Shown in pieces: positions 38,925 through 48,887 of a DNA stretch of 50,442 bases; position 1 is the stretch's first letter, and the number at the start of each line of letters is the position of its first letter. Where the stretch lies: the NCBI GenBank assembly GCA_002887195.1, contig PJAB01000056.1, forward strand, positions 1-50,442, in the 5' to 3' direction. A program made the translations under genes and the position numbers. This stretch comes from Chrysochromulina parva (lineage: Eukaryota > Haptophyta > Prymnesiales > Chrysochromulinaceae). Under the pieces are notes generated by a model that saw only the letters and a list, made by a program, of their open reading frames with translations, was not told the DNA's origin and made no database searches.

Positions 38925-40232
38925 TCACAGCACGACGCAATGATCGGGCCCACGCACGGAGCCCGAGCGCAGTCGGCTGCCCGCAGCACGGCCAGTCCCC
39001 GTCGCACCGAAGCTGCCGTGTGGAAAGCTGGCTGTGGAAGTACTCGCCTGTGAGCTCGGCGATGCTCGGGGGCTTGGGCGGCGACGGCTGCTGCTGATGA
39101 CGGCGCGGCCACTGCCGTTGCTGCTGCTGCTGCTGCTGCTGCCAGCGGTGCCGGCGGTGCGTGCAGCGGCCGGTGCCGTTGCACTCGTGCGCCTCACCAT
39201 CGACGGCAGCAGGCTGCGCAGCCCGCGCGCCGGGCGAGCGGCGGGCGGCGGCGGCGAGTGCGGCGTGGGATGGGCGCGTGCGGGCTCGGCGCGCCCGGCA
39301 GCGGCGGCGGCGGCGACGGGGGGGGAAGCGGCGGCGGCGGGGGCGGCGGGGGCGGGGGCGGCTGTGTGCATGATGGGGTCGGGTGTACGTGGCGCGGGTG
39401 GGAGCGTCCGCGATAGTGCCCAAGACGACGCGTTCGGGGTCGTGGTCGCTGAGGGCGAGGAGGAGACCATCGTGGATGCCCCTACCGGTAGAGGTAGAGG
39501 CGTCTCGCGGGACGCCCCGAGGCGCGGCGGCCTTGAGATCACGTAGTCGCCTTCGCCTTCGCTGCCTTCGCTGCCTTCGCTGCTGCCGCTGGGGCCGGTG
39601 CCGCCGTTGACGGTGCCGCCATTGGGTGCGCTGAGCCGGGCTCTGACGTCCGCCGCTCTGACGTCCGCGGCTCGATGAGTGGCGGTGGCGGTTGGGCGAA
39701 GGCGCGAGGAGACGGGGGCGAGGGGCGACATTGGAATCTGGCCAAGCGCGGCCGTGATCGAGATCGGCGAGATCGGCGAGACGACGCGCGCCGCGATGGG
39801 CGAGCCGGGGCCGCTAACCGTTGTCGCGCCGTGATGGGCAGGCCGAGGCTGGCGCGGAGGCGTGCCCAAGCGGCTCGAATTCACAGCGGAGCGTCCGGGG
39901 GAGGGTGTATTCACAGCGGAGCGTCCGGGGGAGGGTGTACGTCCGGGGGAGGCCGTTCGGCTGCTGCTGACCGCGCTGCCGCCGCCGCTGCCGCCGCCGC
40001 CGCCGCTGCTCACGCGCGCGGGCGACGATGCGGCGGCGCCTGCCGAACGGCCAGCTGCAGAGCGCGTGGCCGGGGCCAAGGTCACAGCCGCCGCCGACGC
40101 GCGCGTGAGCGTTCGAGGGACCTCAGCGCTCGAGGCGGCGCGCGACGACGAGGAGGTTTGTGCAGATCGACCCGAGGAAGTGCCCGAGGCGGCGCCCGTG
40201 GCGGCACCGGCGGCGGCGCCCGAGGCGGCACC

Positions 40233-40278
<46 letters not shown>

Positions 40279-40479
40279 GCGGTGGCGGCGGCCAACGAGG
40301 CGGCGGCTGTCGAGGCGACCGACAAGCCCGCGCTCACGACGGCGCTTGGGTGGCGCGAATCCGAGGAGAGAGCCGATCTCGAGGCGAGCTCGAGCCGATC
40401 TCGAGGCGATCTCGAGGCGAGCTCGAGCCGGTACGCCGCGTACTCGTGCTCTCGTTCACTATCCCACTCATCGTACTCC

Positions 40480-40518
<39 letters not shown>

Positions 40519-41615
40519 TCCTCGTCATCGTCGAGCGACCACGCGAGCGGCCCGAGCATCGAGCGTGGGCCCGGCAGCCGAGGTGGCTCGAGCCCCTCGC
40601 CGGGCTCGCCCAACACGGCGCCCATCGAGGACCTCGCTCGATCGTCGAAGAAGCCAAAGGGCCCACGCGGCCCCCCATTTCCCCACAGCCCCCCGCCGCT
40701 GTCCTCCCAATCGGCGGCCCCATTCCCCACAGCCCCCGGCCCGATGCCCACGACGAAGCCACCGCTGAAACCACCGCTGAAACCACCGCTGAAACCACCG
40801 CTGAGCGTGCTCCCCCGGCGGGGCCCGCTCGCGTGCTCGATGAGGAGAAAGGAGCTGCCCGGGCCGCCATCCGAGCCGGGCAGCTGTGCGATCATCGGCT
40901 GGACCGAGAGGCTGGCAAGCAGCTCTTCGAGTGGCATCAGGGCGCGCAGGAGCACCCCCGGCGGAGGCCACGCCTCCTCAGGCACTTGGGGTGGCTCCCG
41001 CCGCTCACCGCACGCGGTGCGGCAGAGCGGGCACGAGGTGTGCTTGTCGAGCCACTGCTCGATGCAATCCGAGTGGAACGCGTGCAGGTCCGAGCACGGC
41101 AGCACCTTCAGTGTCTCATTGTCGCGAAAGTCGCCCATGCAAATTGCACACTGCTGCGGCAGATTCGCCCGCCGCGTTTCGTCGAATTCGTCCCACACGA
41201 TGCCGCTGAGCTCGACCTCGGCGGCGGCGGCGGAGGCGCGGCGGCGCGGCCCGCTCTCCTCGGCCTCTCTCAGCAGGTCGATCAGCTTCGCCTTCTCTGC
41301 GGGTGTCGACACATCATCGTCCAGTCGCCGGGCATGTGCGAGCTGCATGAGTTCCGAGAGGTTGAGTGCTTGCAAGTCGGCCAAGTCGGGGCGCGGCGCG
41401 TCGTAACCGATGGTGCACAGCGCGTTGAACGACTCCTTCGTGATTCCGCACTCGCCCGAGATATCGGGTAGGCTGTTGAGCTGCACCTCCAGGACTGCGA
41501 GCAGGCGAGCAGGGGGGGGGTAGGAGAGTGTGCGGGCGTCTCTATCTCTGCCGGGCGGCTCGCGGAGGTGATCGGAAGCGAGGGCGCCGAGAAATGGTCT
41601 TATGGGGCCGGGCAT
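38925..41615 (-). CDS. RING-H2 E3 ubiquitin-ligase-like protein with long low-complexity tail
   Basis: 896 aa from ATG 41615 (MPGPIRPFLGALA). RING-H2 finger at about residues 154-197: CAICMGDF, CSDLHAFHSDCIEQWLDKH, CPLC; the eight Cys/His ligands fit C-x2-C...C-x1-H-type spacing of RING-H2 ligases. N-terminal to it, residues 45-140 form a helical region (LNLSELMQLAHARRLDD). After it come SGGF repeats, a strongly acidic run (DDDEDDEDEDEDEDEDDEEY), Ala/Thr/Ser stretches, SPGR repeats (TASPGRTPSPGRSAVNTPSP) and a Ser-rich end. No membrane segment. The first 40 residues are uncertain: a C9 tract and CTCGCAG just before 41494 look like an intron acceptor, so the true 5' exon may lie upstream. Long antisense open frames here are shadows of the repeats. 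Confidence 0.78.
39889..39955 (-). repeat. 27-bp tandem repeat encoding SPGRSAVN units
   Basis: Two full copies and a partial third within the RING-gene tail; in frame. Confidence 0.8.
40764..40804 (-). repeat. 12-bp tandem repeat encoding SGGF units
   Basis: About three and a half copies of the coding-strand unit GGTGGTTTCAGC after the RING finger. Confidence 0.85.
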
Positions 41616-42301
41616 GTGCTCCCCCCAAACATGGCGTGGGTGGATGGGGCTCTTCTTGCCGCACACACACCTGCGGCCAGAAGGGTCCTGAGATCGTAGG
41701 GTCTCACCGTCGAACCGATGCCCAAGACGCCCGGCTGCACAAAGCAAAACGGCGGACGGTGTACATGCGTCAGCATCAGGGGCAGCGCGCGGGCGTGGAA
41801 CAGCGAATCGCGCCTACCGGCGATGACATTAGCAACACGCGAGGTGAGCGCGACGAAGGAGGAACAGCGTGACGAAAGTTGACGCGGCGGAACGCGGAAG
41901 TAATAAGTCTGCGGAATTCAGAATTTTTATCGGGCGCCCCCCCCGACTTATTTCCAATGTACATGTACAAGGAGCGGTGTTTATAGAAATCACACGGCCC
42001 CTGGCAGCGCACCACGGGCACGGGCTGGAGGGGGTTCCACGACTCTCATCAGATCGCTTCGGATCCTGCATCCTCTCCGCCCGCACTCTTTCACCTACCC
42101 GCGGATCGGCTCGGGCTGGCTTGTGGCTACCGGACGGTACTCGGTTGCGCTTGCTTAGATACTTCATACTTGTGTTTGTTTCGACTCATTAGCTTGCTTG
42201 CTTGGCCCTGTGAACCAGGCTCGCCCTCACCCAGGACACACTGAGACCCGCTGCGCCCAGAGCACGCGACATGAACACAAGACGGAAAGGAGTTCACGGC
42301 T
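41616..42301. other. Intergenic region, RING-gene 5' flank / sugar-kinase 3' flank
   Basis: About 690 bp. May contain a 5' exon of the RING gene: the frame stays open on the minus strand to about 41747 without an ATG (LRSQDPSGRRCVCGKK and onward). Contains TGTACATGTACAAG at about 41957-41970, a word also found upstream of the channel gene. No other signal. Confidence 0.4.
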
Positions 42302-43354
42302 TCACGCCGACTCCACTTTCTCGATGCGGATCTTCTGCCGCATCGCCAACGCCTCTTCACGCGTAAAATCGGTCGGCGTCTCGTGCATGCAGCGCGCGCA
42401 CGCCGCCGCCAGCCCCCACGCAAATGCTTCTGCGGCAGTCTCGCCATCAACAGAGCCCCACCCTCCGTTGGCCCTTGCCGCCACGGCCAGCTCGTGCAGG
42501 AAGATGGCCGTGCACACATCACCCGCCCCGATGGCATTCTTGACAGCTAGGGTGGGCACGTGCAGGCGCCACGCGTGGCCGCTCGCCGCGTACAAGTACG
42601 CTGTGTCGGCACCGTCTGTCAGCGCGAGCAGCGCGCCCGGCCGTCGAAGCGGCGGCAGGGGCCCACGGAACAGGCGCGCCGCGGCCTCGTCTGCCGAACT
42701 TGTCGATGTGAGCGCCTTGATCTCGTCCACGTTGCACTTGACCACGTCGATGCGCCCACTCTCGAGGAGCTCGCGAACGTCGGCCGTCTTTGAGGCATCC
42801 ACCATGAAGAGCGTCTCCGGGGTAGCACAGCGCATGGCCACCTCGGCGTACAGCGCGCTCGCGCCGGGCGGTGTCGTGCCGCAGCACGCGATACCCGAGT
42901 AGCCACCACCGTCCGCGAAGGCCGTTGACAGCTTTGCTATCAATCCGTCCACCTCTGCTGGTGTCACTGCGCCGGACGGCTCGATGAGCTCGCTGCTGCG
43001 CCCTCCATCGTCCAACAACGTCGTGCAGATTCGAGTTGGCGCCGCCACCAGCTGCGTGATCTGGGCAACGCCACTCTGCCGCAGCGCGTCTTCGACATAG
43101 ACGCCTGTGTCGCCACCCAGAAAGTGCGCGACGCCGCTGCTGCCTGGGGACCACCTATGGAGCGCAAGAGCCACGCCCTGGCCCTTGCCGCCCACATATG
43201 AGCTTGCTGTATTCGCTCGATTGACGCCGCCAAGCTGCAGCGGTGACTCGAAACTGAGTACCTTCTGGAGAGCTGGGTTGGGGCCGAGTGCGAGCAGTCG
43301 GAGTGCGGTGGTGGCGGCCATACCGCCTCGTGCCGTCGCCACACCTGAGTTCAT
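42302..43354 (-). CDS. PfkB-family sugar kinase (1-phosphofructokinase/LacC-like)
   Basis: ATP-dependent kinase of the ribokinase superfamily; the closest-looking members phosphorylate fructose-1-phosphate or tagatose-6-phosphate. 350 aa from ATG 43354 (MNSGVATARGG); ATG 43321 is an alternative. Motifs: LGPNPALQKVL (N-terminal strand), SSYVGGKGQGVALAL (about 50-65, sugar-site GGKG), and the anion-hole/catalytic signature VKNAIGAGDVCTAIFLHEL near residue 275, with the base Asp in GAGD. KCNVDEIKAL matches the conserved NxxE region. No targeting peptide is obvious. Divergent from the Hint-domain gene (about 130 bp). Confidence 0.87.
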   Translation of the reverse strand: MNSGVATARGGMAATTALRLLALGPNPALQKVLSFESPLQLGGVNRANTASSYVGGKGQGVALALHRWSPGSSGVAHFLGGDTGVYVEDALRQSGVAQITQLVAAPTRICTTLLDDGGRSSELIEPSGAVTPAEVDGLIAKLSTAFADGGGYSGIACCGTTPPGASALYAEVAMRCATPETLFMVDASKTADVRELLESGRIDVVKCNVDEIKALTSTSSADEAAARLFRGPLPPLRRPGALLALTDGADTAYLYAASGHAWRLHVPTLAVKNAIGAGDVCTAIFLHELAVAARANGGWGSVDGETAAEAFAWGLAAACARCMHETPTDFTREEALAMRQKIRIEKVESA

Positions 43355-43486
43355 AGGAATACACACAACTTGTGCCAACCGACTCTTTAAATGGCGTGCA
43401 CAACCTTGGTTCCGAGTTTGCTGGACTCTAATTAAACCCGTTTCACGCAGTTTTCACGCCAAAAAAACTTCAGGGGTCGACTTGTA
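43355..43486. promoter_or_regulatory. Short divergent spacer
   Basis: About 130 bp between the sugar-kinase gene (-) and the Hint-domain gene (+). It may also contain a first exon of the latter: an ATG at about 43394 starts MACTTLVPSLLDSN before a stop. Promoter role inferred. Confidence 0.3.
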
Positions 43487-45223
43487 TTGGTGCTCATCCA
43501 AGCCACCTCGCGGGCGGCGGTGCAGGGCCGGGTCTTGCTCGTCCTCGTGTCGGCCGCTCTGCTCGCCGCCACTCTCCTCGAATGGAGCCCCTTCAACCAG
43601 CAGACGTTTGCTGCTGACGACTCGGACTCTGTGCCAGCAGCGGCAGCGGACGACTTCCCAGGCAAGGAAGACGGCTTCGAGCGCAGCCTCAACGCGACGG
43701 GCGGAGAGGTGTTCACCTTCGACTGCTCCAAGCCGGAGAACGTGCAGAACAAGCTCTGCCTGATCAACAAGGGCGAGCCGTGCCCCGCCGAGGCGAGCTC
43801 CTCGTGCGCCAATCAGGGGTGCATGCCTTTGGGGTGCGACACGCGGCAGGGCTGCATGCAGGTCAACGGGTGCGTGAGCAACCAGGTGTACGTCATCCCG
43901 TCCGACCAGTACTACGACTGGCACGCCAACTACTACACGGGCTCGCTCACCGCGTCGGCGCTACACATCCTGCTCTTTGCGCACATCTACAGTTCCTTTG
44001 CCTACCGCCCCACGTACTTCCACACCACCGTCATCACCACGTACCACGCGCCGGTGACGTCGTACTACCACTCAGCCGCGTACACGTCGCATTACAGCGC
44101 GCCCACCGTCGTCAACGGTCACGTGGCCCACACGCCCATGGCCACTGCCGTCCGTCCTGGTACTCCGGTGGCGCAGGCTCGGCCCATCGGCGGCAGCTAC
44201 GGTGGTGCCGCGGTCAGCGGTGCCGCGGTCAGCGGTGCGGCGGTCAGCGGTGCGGCGGTCAGCGGTGCAGCGGTCGGCGCCGCCGCTGGCGGCTACGGCG
44301 GTTACGGGGGCGCCGCGGGCGCCCAGCAGGTCGCCCAAGGGCGCCCGGTCACCCCATCCTCCTACGGCTCAGCCCCAGTCGTGCAGGGACGTCCGGTGAC
44401 GTCGACTGGCGGCTACCCAGTCGTGCAGGGACGGCCCGTTGGCGCCTCCTCGTACTCCTCGTACTCCTCCAGGCCCGCGTACTCCTCCTCCTCGTACTCC
44501 TCCCGCTCCTCATGGAGCACAGTCTCGAGTGCCTCTCGATCCTCCTCCGCCTTCCGTAGCTCCTCCTCCTACAGCTGCTTCAGCCCCGACGCGCTCGTCA
44601 GCCGCGCCAACGGCTCGTGGGCGCCCATCTCGGCGCTCCATGCCGGTGAACTTGTCGCTGGCTGGCCGTCGGCGGCGGCGGCGCTGCGCGGCGAGCCCTC
44701 TCAGCCGCTGCGCATCGCGGCAGTGCGCCATTCGAGGCATACTGACGAATCTCCGCTGCCGCCGCTGCTCGGTGCGCGGCTACAACTGCCTGGCGGGCGG
44801 ACGCTCCACCTGCCACCCTTTGTGACGCCCAACCATGCGCTCCTCGACGCCGAGGGCCTCTGGCGAGCTGTGAACGCCGAGGCTGCGCAGGCGGAGATGG
44901 ATGAGTACCTCAGCACCATCTCGGCGATCTCGGCGATCTCGGCGCGCGCCGTGTTGGGCGATGGGCGCGCCAAGGCGGCGTCACATGCGGCGGCGGACGC
45001 GGCGGACTCGCTGCGCCTCGCGAAGCCCGTCGCGACGCTCGGCGTCGGCGCGAAGCTGCTGTTCGCGCCCCAGAACGCCTCGCGCGCCGTCGCGACGCAT
45101 GCGACGCTCGAGGCGCTCATCGAAGTCCCCACAGCTGTGCCGACGCAGCACGTAGTGAACCTCGAACTCGACGTCGTCGGTTTGGCCGTGTACGTCGTCA
45201 ATGGCCTGCTGGTCGTCGATTGA
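43487..45223 (+). CDS. Signal-anchored Cys-rich protein with C-terminal Hint (Hedgehog/intein) domain; 5' end unclear
   Basis: About 578 residues of open frame. The frame has no ATG near its start, so a short 5' exon is probably missing; a hydrophobic leader is nevertheless present (VLLVLVSAALLAATLLEW). Then comes a Cys-rich module (about 75-135: CSKPENVQNKLCL, CPAEASSSCANQGCMPLGC, CMQVNGCV), a Tyr/His-rich hydrophobic region, low-complexity repeats (AAVSG x5; VVQGRPV x2-3; SSYSS) and a Hint domain from about residue 363: nucleophile Cys in SYSCFSPDALVSRANG, the TxxH motif in FVTPNHALLDAEG, and a C-terminal YVVNGLLVVD. As in Hedgehog, the Cys and TPNH would allow N-S acyl shift and release of the N-terminal part; the intein-type C-terminal Asn is absent from the very end. 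Probably secreted or cell-surface. Cleavage is inference. Confidence 0.75.
   Translation: MVLIQATSRAAVQGRVLLVLVSAALLAATLLEWSPFNQQTFAADDSDSVPAAAADDFPGKEDGFERSLNATGGEVFTFDCSKPENVQNKLCLINKGEPCPAEASSSCANQGCMPLGCDTRQGCMQVNGCVSNQVYVIPSDQYYDWHANYYTGSLTASALHILLFAHIYSSFAYRPTYFHTTVITTYHAPVTSYYHSAAYTSHYSAPTVVNGHVAHTPMATAVRPGTPVAQARPIGGSYGGAAVSGAAVSGAAVSGAAVSGAAVGAAAGGYGGYGGAAGAQQVAQGRPVTPSSYGSAPVVQGRPVTSTGGYPVVQGRPVGASSYSSYSSRPAYSSSSYSSRSSWSTVSSASRSSSAFRSSSSYSCFSPDALVSRANGSWAPISALHAGELVAGWPSAAAALRGEPSQPLRIAAVRHSRHTDESPLPPLLGARLQLPGGRTLHLPPFVTPNHALLDAEGLWRAVNAEAAQAEMDEYLSTISAISAISARAVLGDGRAKAASHAAADAADSLRLAKPVATLGVGAKLLFAPQNASRAVATHATLEALIEVPTAVPTQHVVNLELDVVGLAVYVVNGLLVVD
44206..44280 (+). repeat. 15-bp in-frame tandem repeat (AAVSG)
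   Basis: Five copies of GGTGCSGCGGTCAGC-type units between the Cys-rich part and the Hint domain. Confidence 0.9.
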
Positions 45224-45621
45224 GAACCGTGCCTTTGCATCCACCGGCCAAAGATCTCGCGAAGATCTCGCGGGCAGCCACACGATCGTCGGCGACGTGT
45301 AGCTGCGCAGCATGCATCTCAGGGCGGAGTCGAGAGAGGCAGAGACGCACGTGTCAACAAATGTCAAATCGATGTCAACGCGCAGCACAATCATGTACTA
45401 CCTAGCGTAGTATCGTTCTCTTTGCGGTGCCGTTTCGTGTGTGAAGTGTACGTTCGGGCACTGGTGACAACTGGAGCATGGCCATGTTGGTGTCACGCGC
45501 AGCCGCACGGGCCGGGCCGCCTGCAAGTGTGTGCGTGTGATGGCATTTGAACTTGAAGTAATTTCGGAAGGAAAACACGCCCATTTGCTCATGACAATCC
45601 GCGACTCCCTCCCTTTTCAAT
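45224..45621. other. Convergent intergenic region
   Basis: About 400 bp between the Hint gene and the transporter gene. Contains a small AGATCTCGCG direct repeat near 45250-45272 and nothing else recognised. Confidence 0.4.
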
Positions 45622-46684
45622 TTCATCTGCACTCGAAGGCGGAAGGAGCGGGTCTGCATTTGTAGCACAAATACCCGGCCGCCGGCGCCAGAGCCGAGGT
45701 GTTCTGGTGTTGCTGCCGCCGCTGCTGCCACTGCTTCCGTAACCTCTTCCATTCGTCCGTGCACTGCAAAAGTAAGCCGGCCGCAACCGCAAGGACGCCA
45801 AGGTCTCTGAAGGCTAGCCCCTCAGAAGCGCAACGGAAGAGTAATGGTCAATGGTCATGGACAGCAGTACGAGGCTCAGGGCTATAGCCACTACCGGCTG
45901 CAGGACGCAGAAGTTGGTGACGACTGACGGCGGTGCGTGCCGCACAGCCCAAGCATTCAGACCATACCCAAGTACCATACGCCAGCATTGAAGTCATGAC
46001 GAGGAAGTAGCCAAGTGACCAGATGCAGCTCGCAGCTGTGCGGCTCGCAACCAAGCATACTCTGGCCGCGGGTGATGAGCCGCACGCGGTTGTGATGGAG
46101 GCCGAGAGCGCAGCTGCTACAGTGTACGACCACCCCAACACGCTGAGCGTAGAATACTTGCTGAGCTCAAGCAGCCTTTTGGCGACGATTGCGTACATGG
46201 CAGCGCCAGAGCAGTTGATGAAAAAGCACAGGCTGCCGTATAACAAGCGTTCGGAGGAGACTCCCGAATCCTCGACGCCATAGACGCTCGCAAACATGGC
46301 ACCAGCTGCGCCCACGACGATACCAATCACCTTAAGCAAGCTGAAGCGCTCCATGCCGATGACGATGGCCAAGGCGCAGGCAAAGATCGGCTGCGTTGGC
46401 TGCCAGAGCGCACTCGTGGTGCCACTGGAGATCTTGATCCCCACTATGTAGAAGCACTGATCGAAGAAGACGGTCACTCCGCCAAGCAGCGTGCGAGGCC
46501 AGAACGCGGGCGCCGGCAGCTCACGATGGATTATGAAAGCGACTGCGGAGAGGAAAGGCCCAGCGATGCCAGCACGAATCAGCAGAAAGAGCAGCGGGTT
46601 GGCATCGACAATGCCAAGCTTCGCAACTATGCCGCCGGCGCCCCAGATCACATTTGATATAGCCGGAGCGAGGTAGATGAGCAC
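45622..46684 (-). CDS. EamA/DMT-superfamily transporter with apparent frameshift in the 3' part
   Basis: Drug/metabolite-transporter-type membrane protein. Open from about 46684 (no ATG; first residues VLIYLAPAISNVIWGAGGIV, so a 5' exon is likely). Eight hydrophobic segments can be followed, e.g. NPLLFLLIRAGIAGPFLSAV, QPTQPIFACALAIVIGMERF, LLKVIGIVVGAAGAMFASVY, LGWSYTVAAALSASITTACG, LGYFLVMTSMLAYG. The first EamA repeat ends in the usual ALWQPTQPIF...GMERF. After MLAYG (45980) the annotated frame turns polar and stops at 45848, but a shifted frame continues the family: LNAWAVRHAPPSVVTNFCVL then QPVVAIALSLVLL. Removing 13 bp (one unit of ACCATAC..., 45961-45980) restores it. A further shift or tiny intron is needed to reach GLAFRDLGVLAVAAGLLLQ near 45800. 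Either a real pseudogenising lesion, unusual short introns, or sequence error. Confidence 0.65.
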
Positions 46685-48887
46685 CGTGCGAGCCCTCGAT
46701 GGAGTCAGCCCAGCGCCTCGATGGAGTCAGCCCAGCTACCGTACAACCTTGGCTGCCCCCAGCAGAGGGAGTGCACAGAGGGAAGAGGGTCCGGAGGACG
46801 TGAACGACGGTGTGAAATCACACGGATGGTCGAGAAGAACCTCTCTTCCCACAGGTTTCAAATCGTCTGGCATGCAAGCACAAAAACGAGTGCCTGGAAA
46901 GACGTTGTGTTCAATGTGGGACTCACTGCGTAGCGACATACGCATACGCCTCGCTGCGGCCCACGCGCTCCAACCGGAACACGAAACCTTCACCAATGCC
47001 AATAACTACTTGCGTAAGCTGCGGGTTGGCGTGCGGGTGCGGCCGCAGGCTGAGCAGGTGCTGGTTGACGTGCGGGTGCGGCAGCAGGCTGAGCAGGCCA
47101 AGCGCTTGCGCGAGCAGCAACTCATCGTCTTCCAAGGCTCTGAGGAATTTCTCGCGACCATTCCGCAGTGGAAGCAGGGCGATGAGTCGCTCGCAACAGA
47201 GGAGAAGTTGCGCGAGCGCCAGGCGCTCAAGCGAGCCGAGAGCATCCGGTGCGTGACGGGCGCGTTCTGGGGGGCATGCATGCGCACCGCGGGGTTCTGG
47301 ACCGAGCGCACCGACGCTCTCGGCGGCTTTTCGGAGTTGTTGGTCACGCGCGAGGCGTACGAGTGCATCTTCCTGCGAGTGTACAAGGTACTCTTGCCCG
47401 AGTGGGACATGCAGGACGCTGTGCACTCGGTTAGGGAGGATTGGGAGAGCGACTGCGCGCACGGGGAGCCCGGGCTCGACTTTGGCGCCTTCTCCGACGC
47501 CCTCTTCGAGATCGCGGACCTGTGGGTGCCCGTCATCGACGCTGGGGCGTACGCACGCTTCCTGTTGAGTCTCTTCCGCAAGGTGACCGAGGGCGATTCC
47601 GAAATGCATGCGTGCTGGCGTGACTTGGAGACGTGTGCGTTCGATGAGGCATTAGTGGATACCGGTACGTTTGATCAGGAGCTCGAAGAGGACGAGCTCG
47701 CTGCTCGCATCGCCAAGCTCAAGCGACGGCAGGCGGCGGGCGAGCTAACGCCCGAGGAGCTCATCGAGCTGCAGCGACTTGAGGACAAGATGCATGCAAT
47801 GATGCAAGAGGGAGGCAGGATGAGACAAGGATGCGTGGAGAAGGGGAGGAGGAGCCATGGAAGCAAGGCGCTCAGAGGGCAGCTTGAGCGGCGCACCGCC
47901 GGAAAGAAGTTGCAGGCAACGACCCGTGGGTACCACGCACGTCGCGAGAAGAAGGCGCGCGCGCGCGCGCTGGTAACGATCCAGGCCGGCGGCCGCGGCT
48001 CCCTCGGCCGCAACCGAGCGCGGTTGCGTCGAAGCTCCAAACGAGACGGCCATGTTCTGGCATCGACACGAAGCGTCACACCGCCCCTCCCGATGGTGTG
48101 CACGACAGCTGGCGCCGCCGGAGCAACACACGACTCTCTCTCGCCCTGGCCATCGATGGCGCACCCTCTCGCGCCCTGGCCCTCGATGGAGCTCAACCCA
48201 TTCGCAGAGCTCGTGCCTTATCGGCGCGCTTGGCCTGACTTCTCGAAGCCGGCACTGAGCGAGCTCATCACTGATCGGGCTACCCTGCCAATGCTGCTCA
48301 GTGCCGCGATGGGCACCGAGTTGGGCACATCGTCGCGTCCTATCACGCCGAGGGTCTCGATGGCCTGCAGGCCCGTTGAGCACGAAGCCCCCGGGCTACT
48401 GAGCGCCCCGAGGCTACTGACCGCCCCGAGGCCACCTGTCACCTCTTCACGGCCCATCGAGCGCGACTCCGCGCTCGTGCATGCATTCGCGGGACTTGTG
48501 GACTCTCTCGAGCGACGGCAGCGCAGGCTTCGCACCCAGTCGTCCCAGCTGTTATGCGCCACTCCACCGCTCCCGCCTTCGCATGAGAAGACTTCGCGGA
48601 TGCCGGTGCTTCGTCAGCTCTCCCTCGTCGTCGGCGACGACGCCACGAGCTCCTGGACGAGCTCGAGCACCTGCGCGACGCGGCCGATGCTCAGAGTGGT
48701 GCGCAGCCCAAGGGTGCTCCCGATGCCCATCGCGTGGCGCAGTAAGCCGGACGGCACCCGGGCTGTAGGAAACCCTCTCAGCGCGCGCCCGCTGCTGTTC
48801 AGCGTCCGTAGCAACTACCACGTGCCGCGCGGGCCCGCAACCCTGTACGGCCACCTGGGGCGCGGTACCATTACAAGTCAGAGCTAG
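46677..48887 (+). CDS. IQ-motif, low-complexity protein of unknown function
   Basis: 736 aa, single exon from ATG 46677; ATG 46872 (MQAQKRVPGK) is an equally good start and would avoid overlap with the transporter gene. Residues 115-140 hold an internal duplication (GVRVRPQAEQVLVDVRVRQQ). Residues 160-330 are globular and aromatic-rich (GAFWGACMRTAGFWTERTDA, EAYECIFLRVYKVLLPEWDM, AYARFLLSLFRKVTEGD), suggesting an EF-hand-like helical fold without clear calcium loops. A coiled coil (LAARIAKLKRRQAAG) precedes two IQ-like motifs (GKKLQATTRGYHARREKKAR, ALVTIQAGGRGSLGRNRAR) at about 405-445. The C-terminal 290 residues are Ser/Pro/Thr-rich with small duplications. A calmodulin-binding cytoskeletal or ciliary role is plausible, not shown. 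Confidence 0.6.
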   Translation: MSTVRALDGVSPAPRWSQPSYRTTLAAPSRGSAQREEGPEDVNDGVKSHGWSRRTSLPTGFKSSGMQAQKRVPGKTLCSMWDSLRSDIRIRLAAAHALQPEHETFTNANNYLRKLRVGVRVRPQAEQVLVDVRVRQQAEQAKRLREQQLIVFQGSEEFLATIPQWKQGDESLATEEKLRERQALKRAESIRCVTGAFWGACMRTAGFWTERTDALGGFSELLVTREAYECIFLRVYKVLLPEWDMQDAVHSVREDWESDCAHGEPGLDFGAFSDALFEIADLWVPVIDAGAYARFLLSLFRKVTEGDSEMHACWRDLETCAFDEALVDTGTFDQELEEDELAARIAKLKRRQAAGELTPEELIELQRLEDKMHAMMQEGGRMRQGCVEKGRRSHGSKALRGQLERRTAGKKLQATTRGYHARREKKARARALVTIQAGGRGSLGRNRARLRRSSKRDGHVLASTRSVTPPLPMVCTTAGAAGATHDSLSPWPSMAHPLAPWPSMELNPFAELVPYRRAWPDFSKPALSELITDRATLPMLLSAAMGTELGTSSRPITPRVSMACRPVEHEAPGLLSAPRLLTAPRPPVTSSRPIERDSALVHAFAGLVDSLERRQRRLRTQSSQLLCATPPLPPSHEKTSRMPVLRQLSLVVGDDATSSWTSSSTCATRPMLRVVRSPRVLPMPIAWRSKPDGTRAVGNPLSARPLLFSVRSNYHVPRGPATLYGHLGRGTITSQS
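46694..46736. repeat. 22-bp tandem duplication at the overlap of two divergent genes
   Basis: CCTCGATGGAGTCAGCCCAGC at 46694-46714 is repeated at 46716-46736, inside the N-terminal codons of the plus-strand IQ gene if ATG 46677 is used, and in the 5' flank of the minus-strand transporter. Confidence 0.85.

Noticed and set aside
39675..41471. Long plus-strand open frames opposite the RING gene
   Set aside because: Low-complexity Gly/Arg/Ala/Ser translations with no motif; antisense shadows of a GC-rich, repeat-rich coding region. The minus strand has the intact RING finger.
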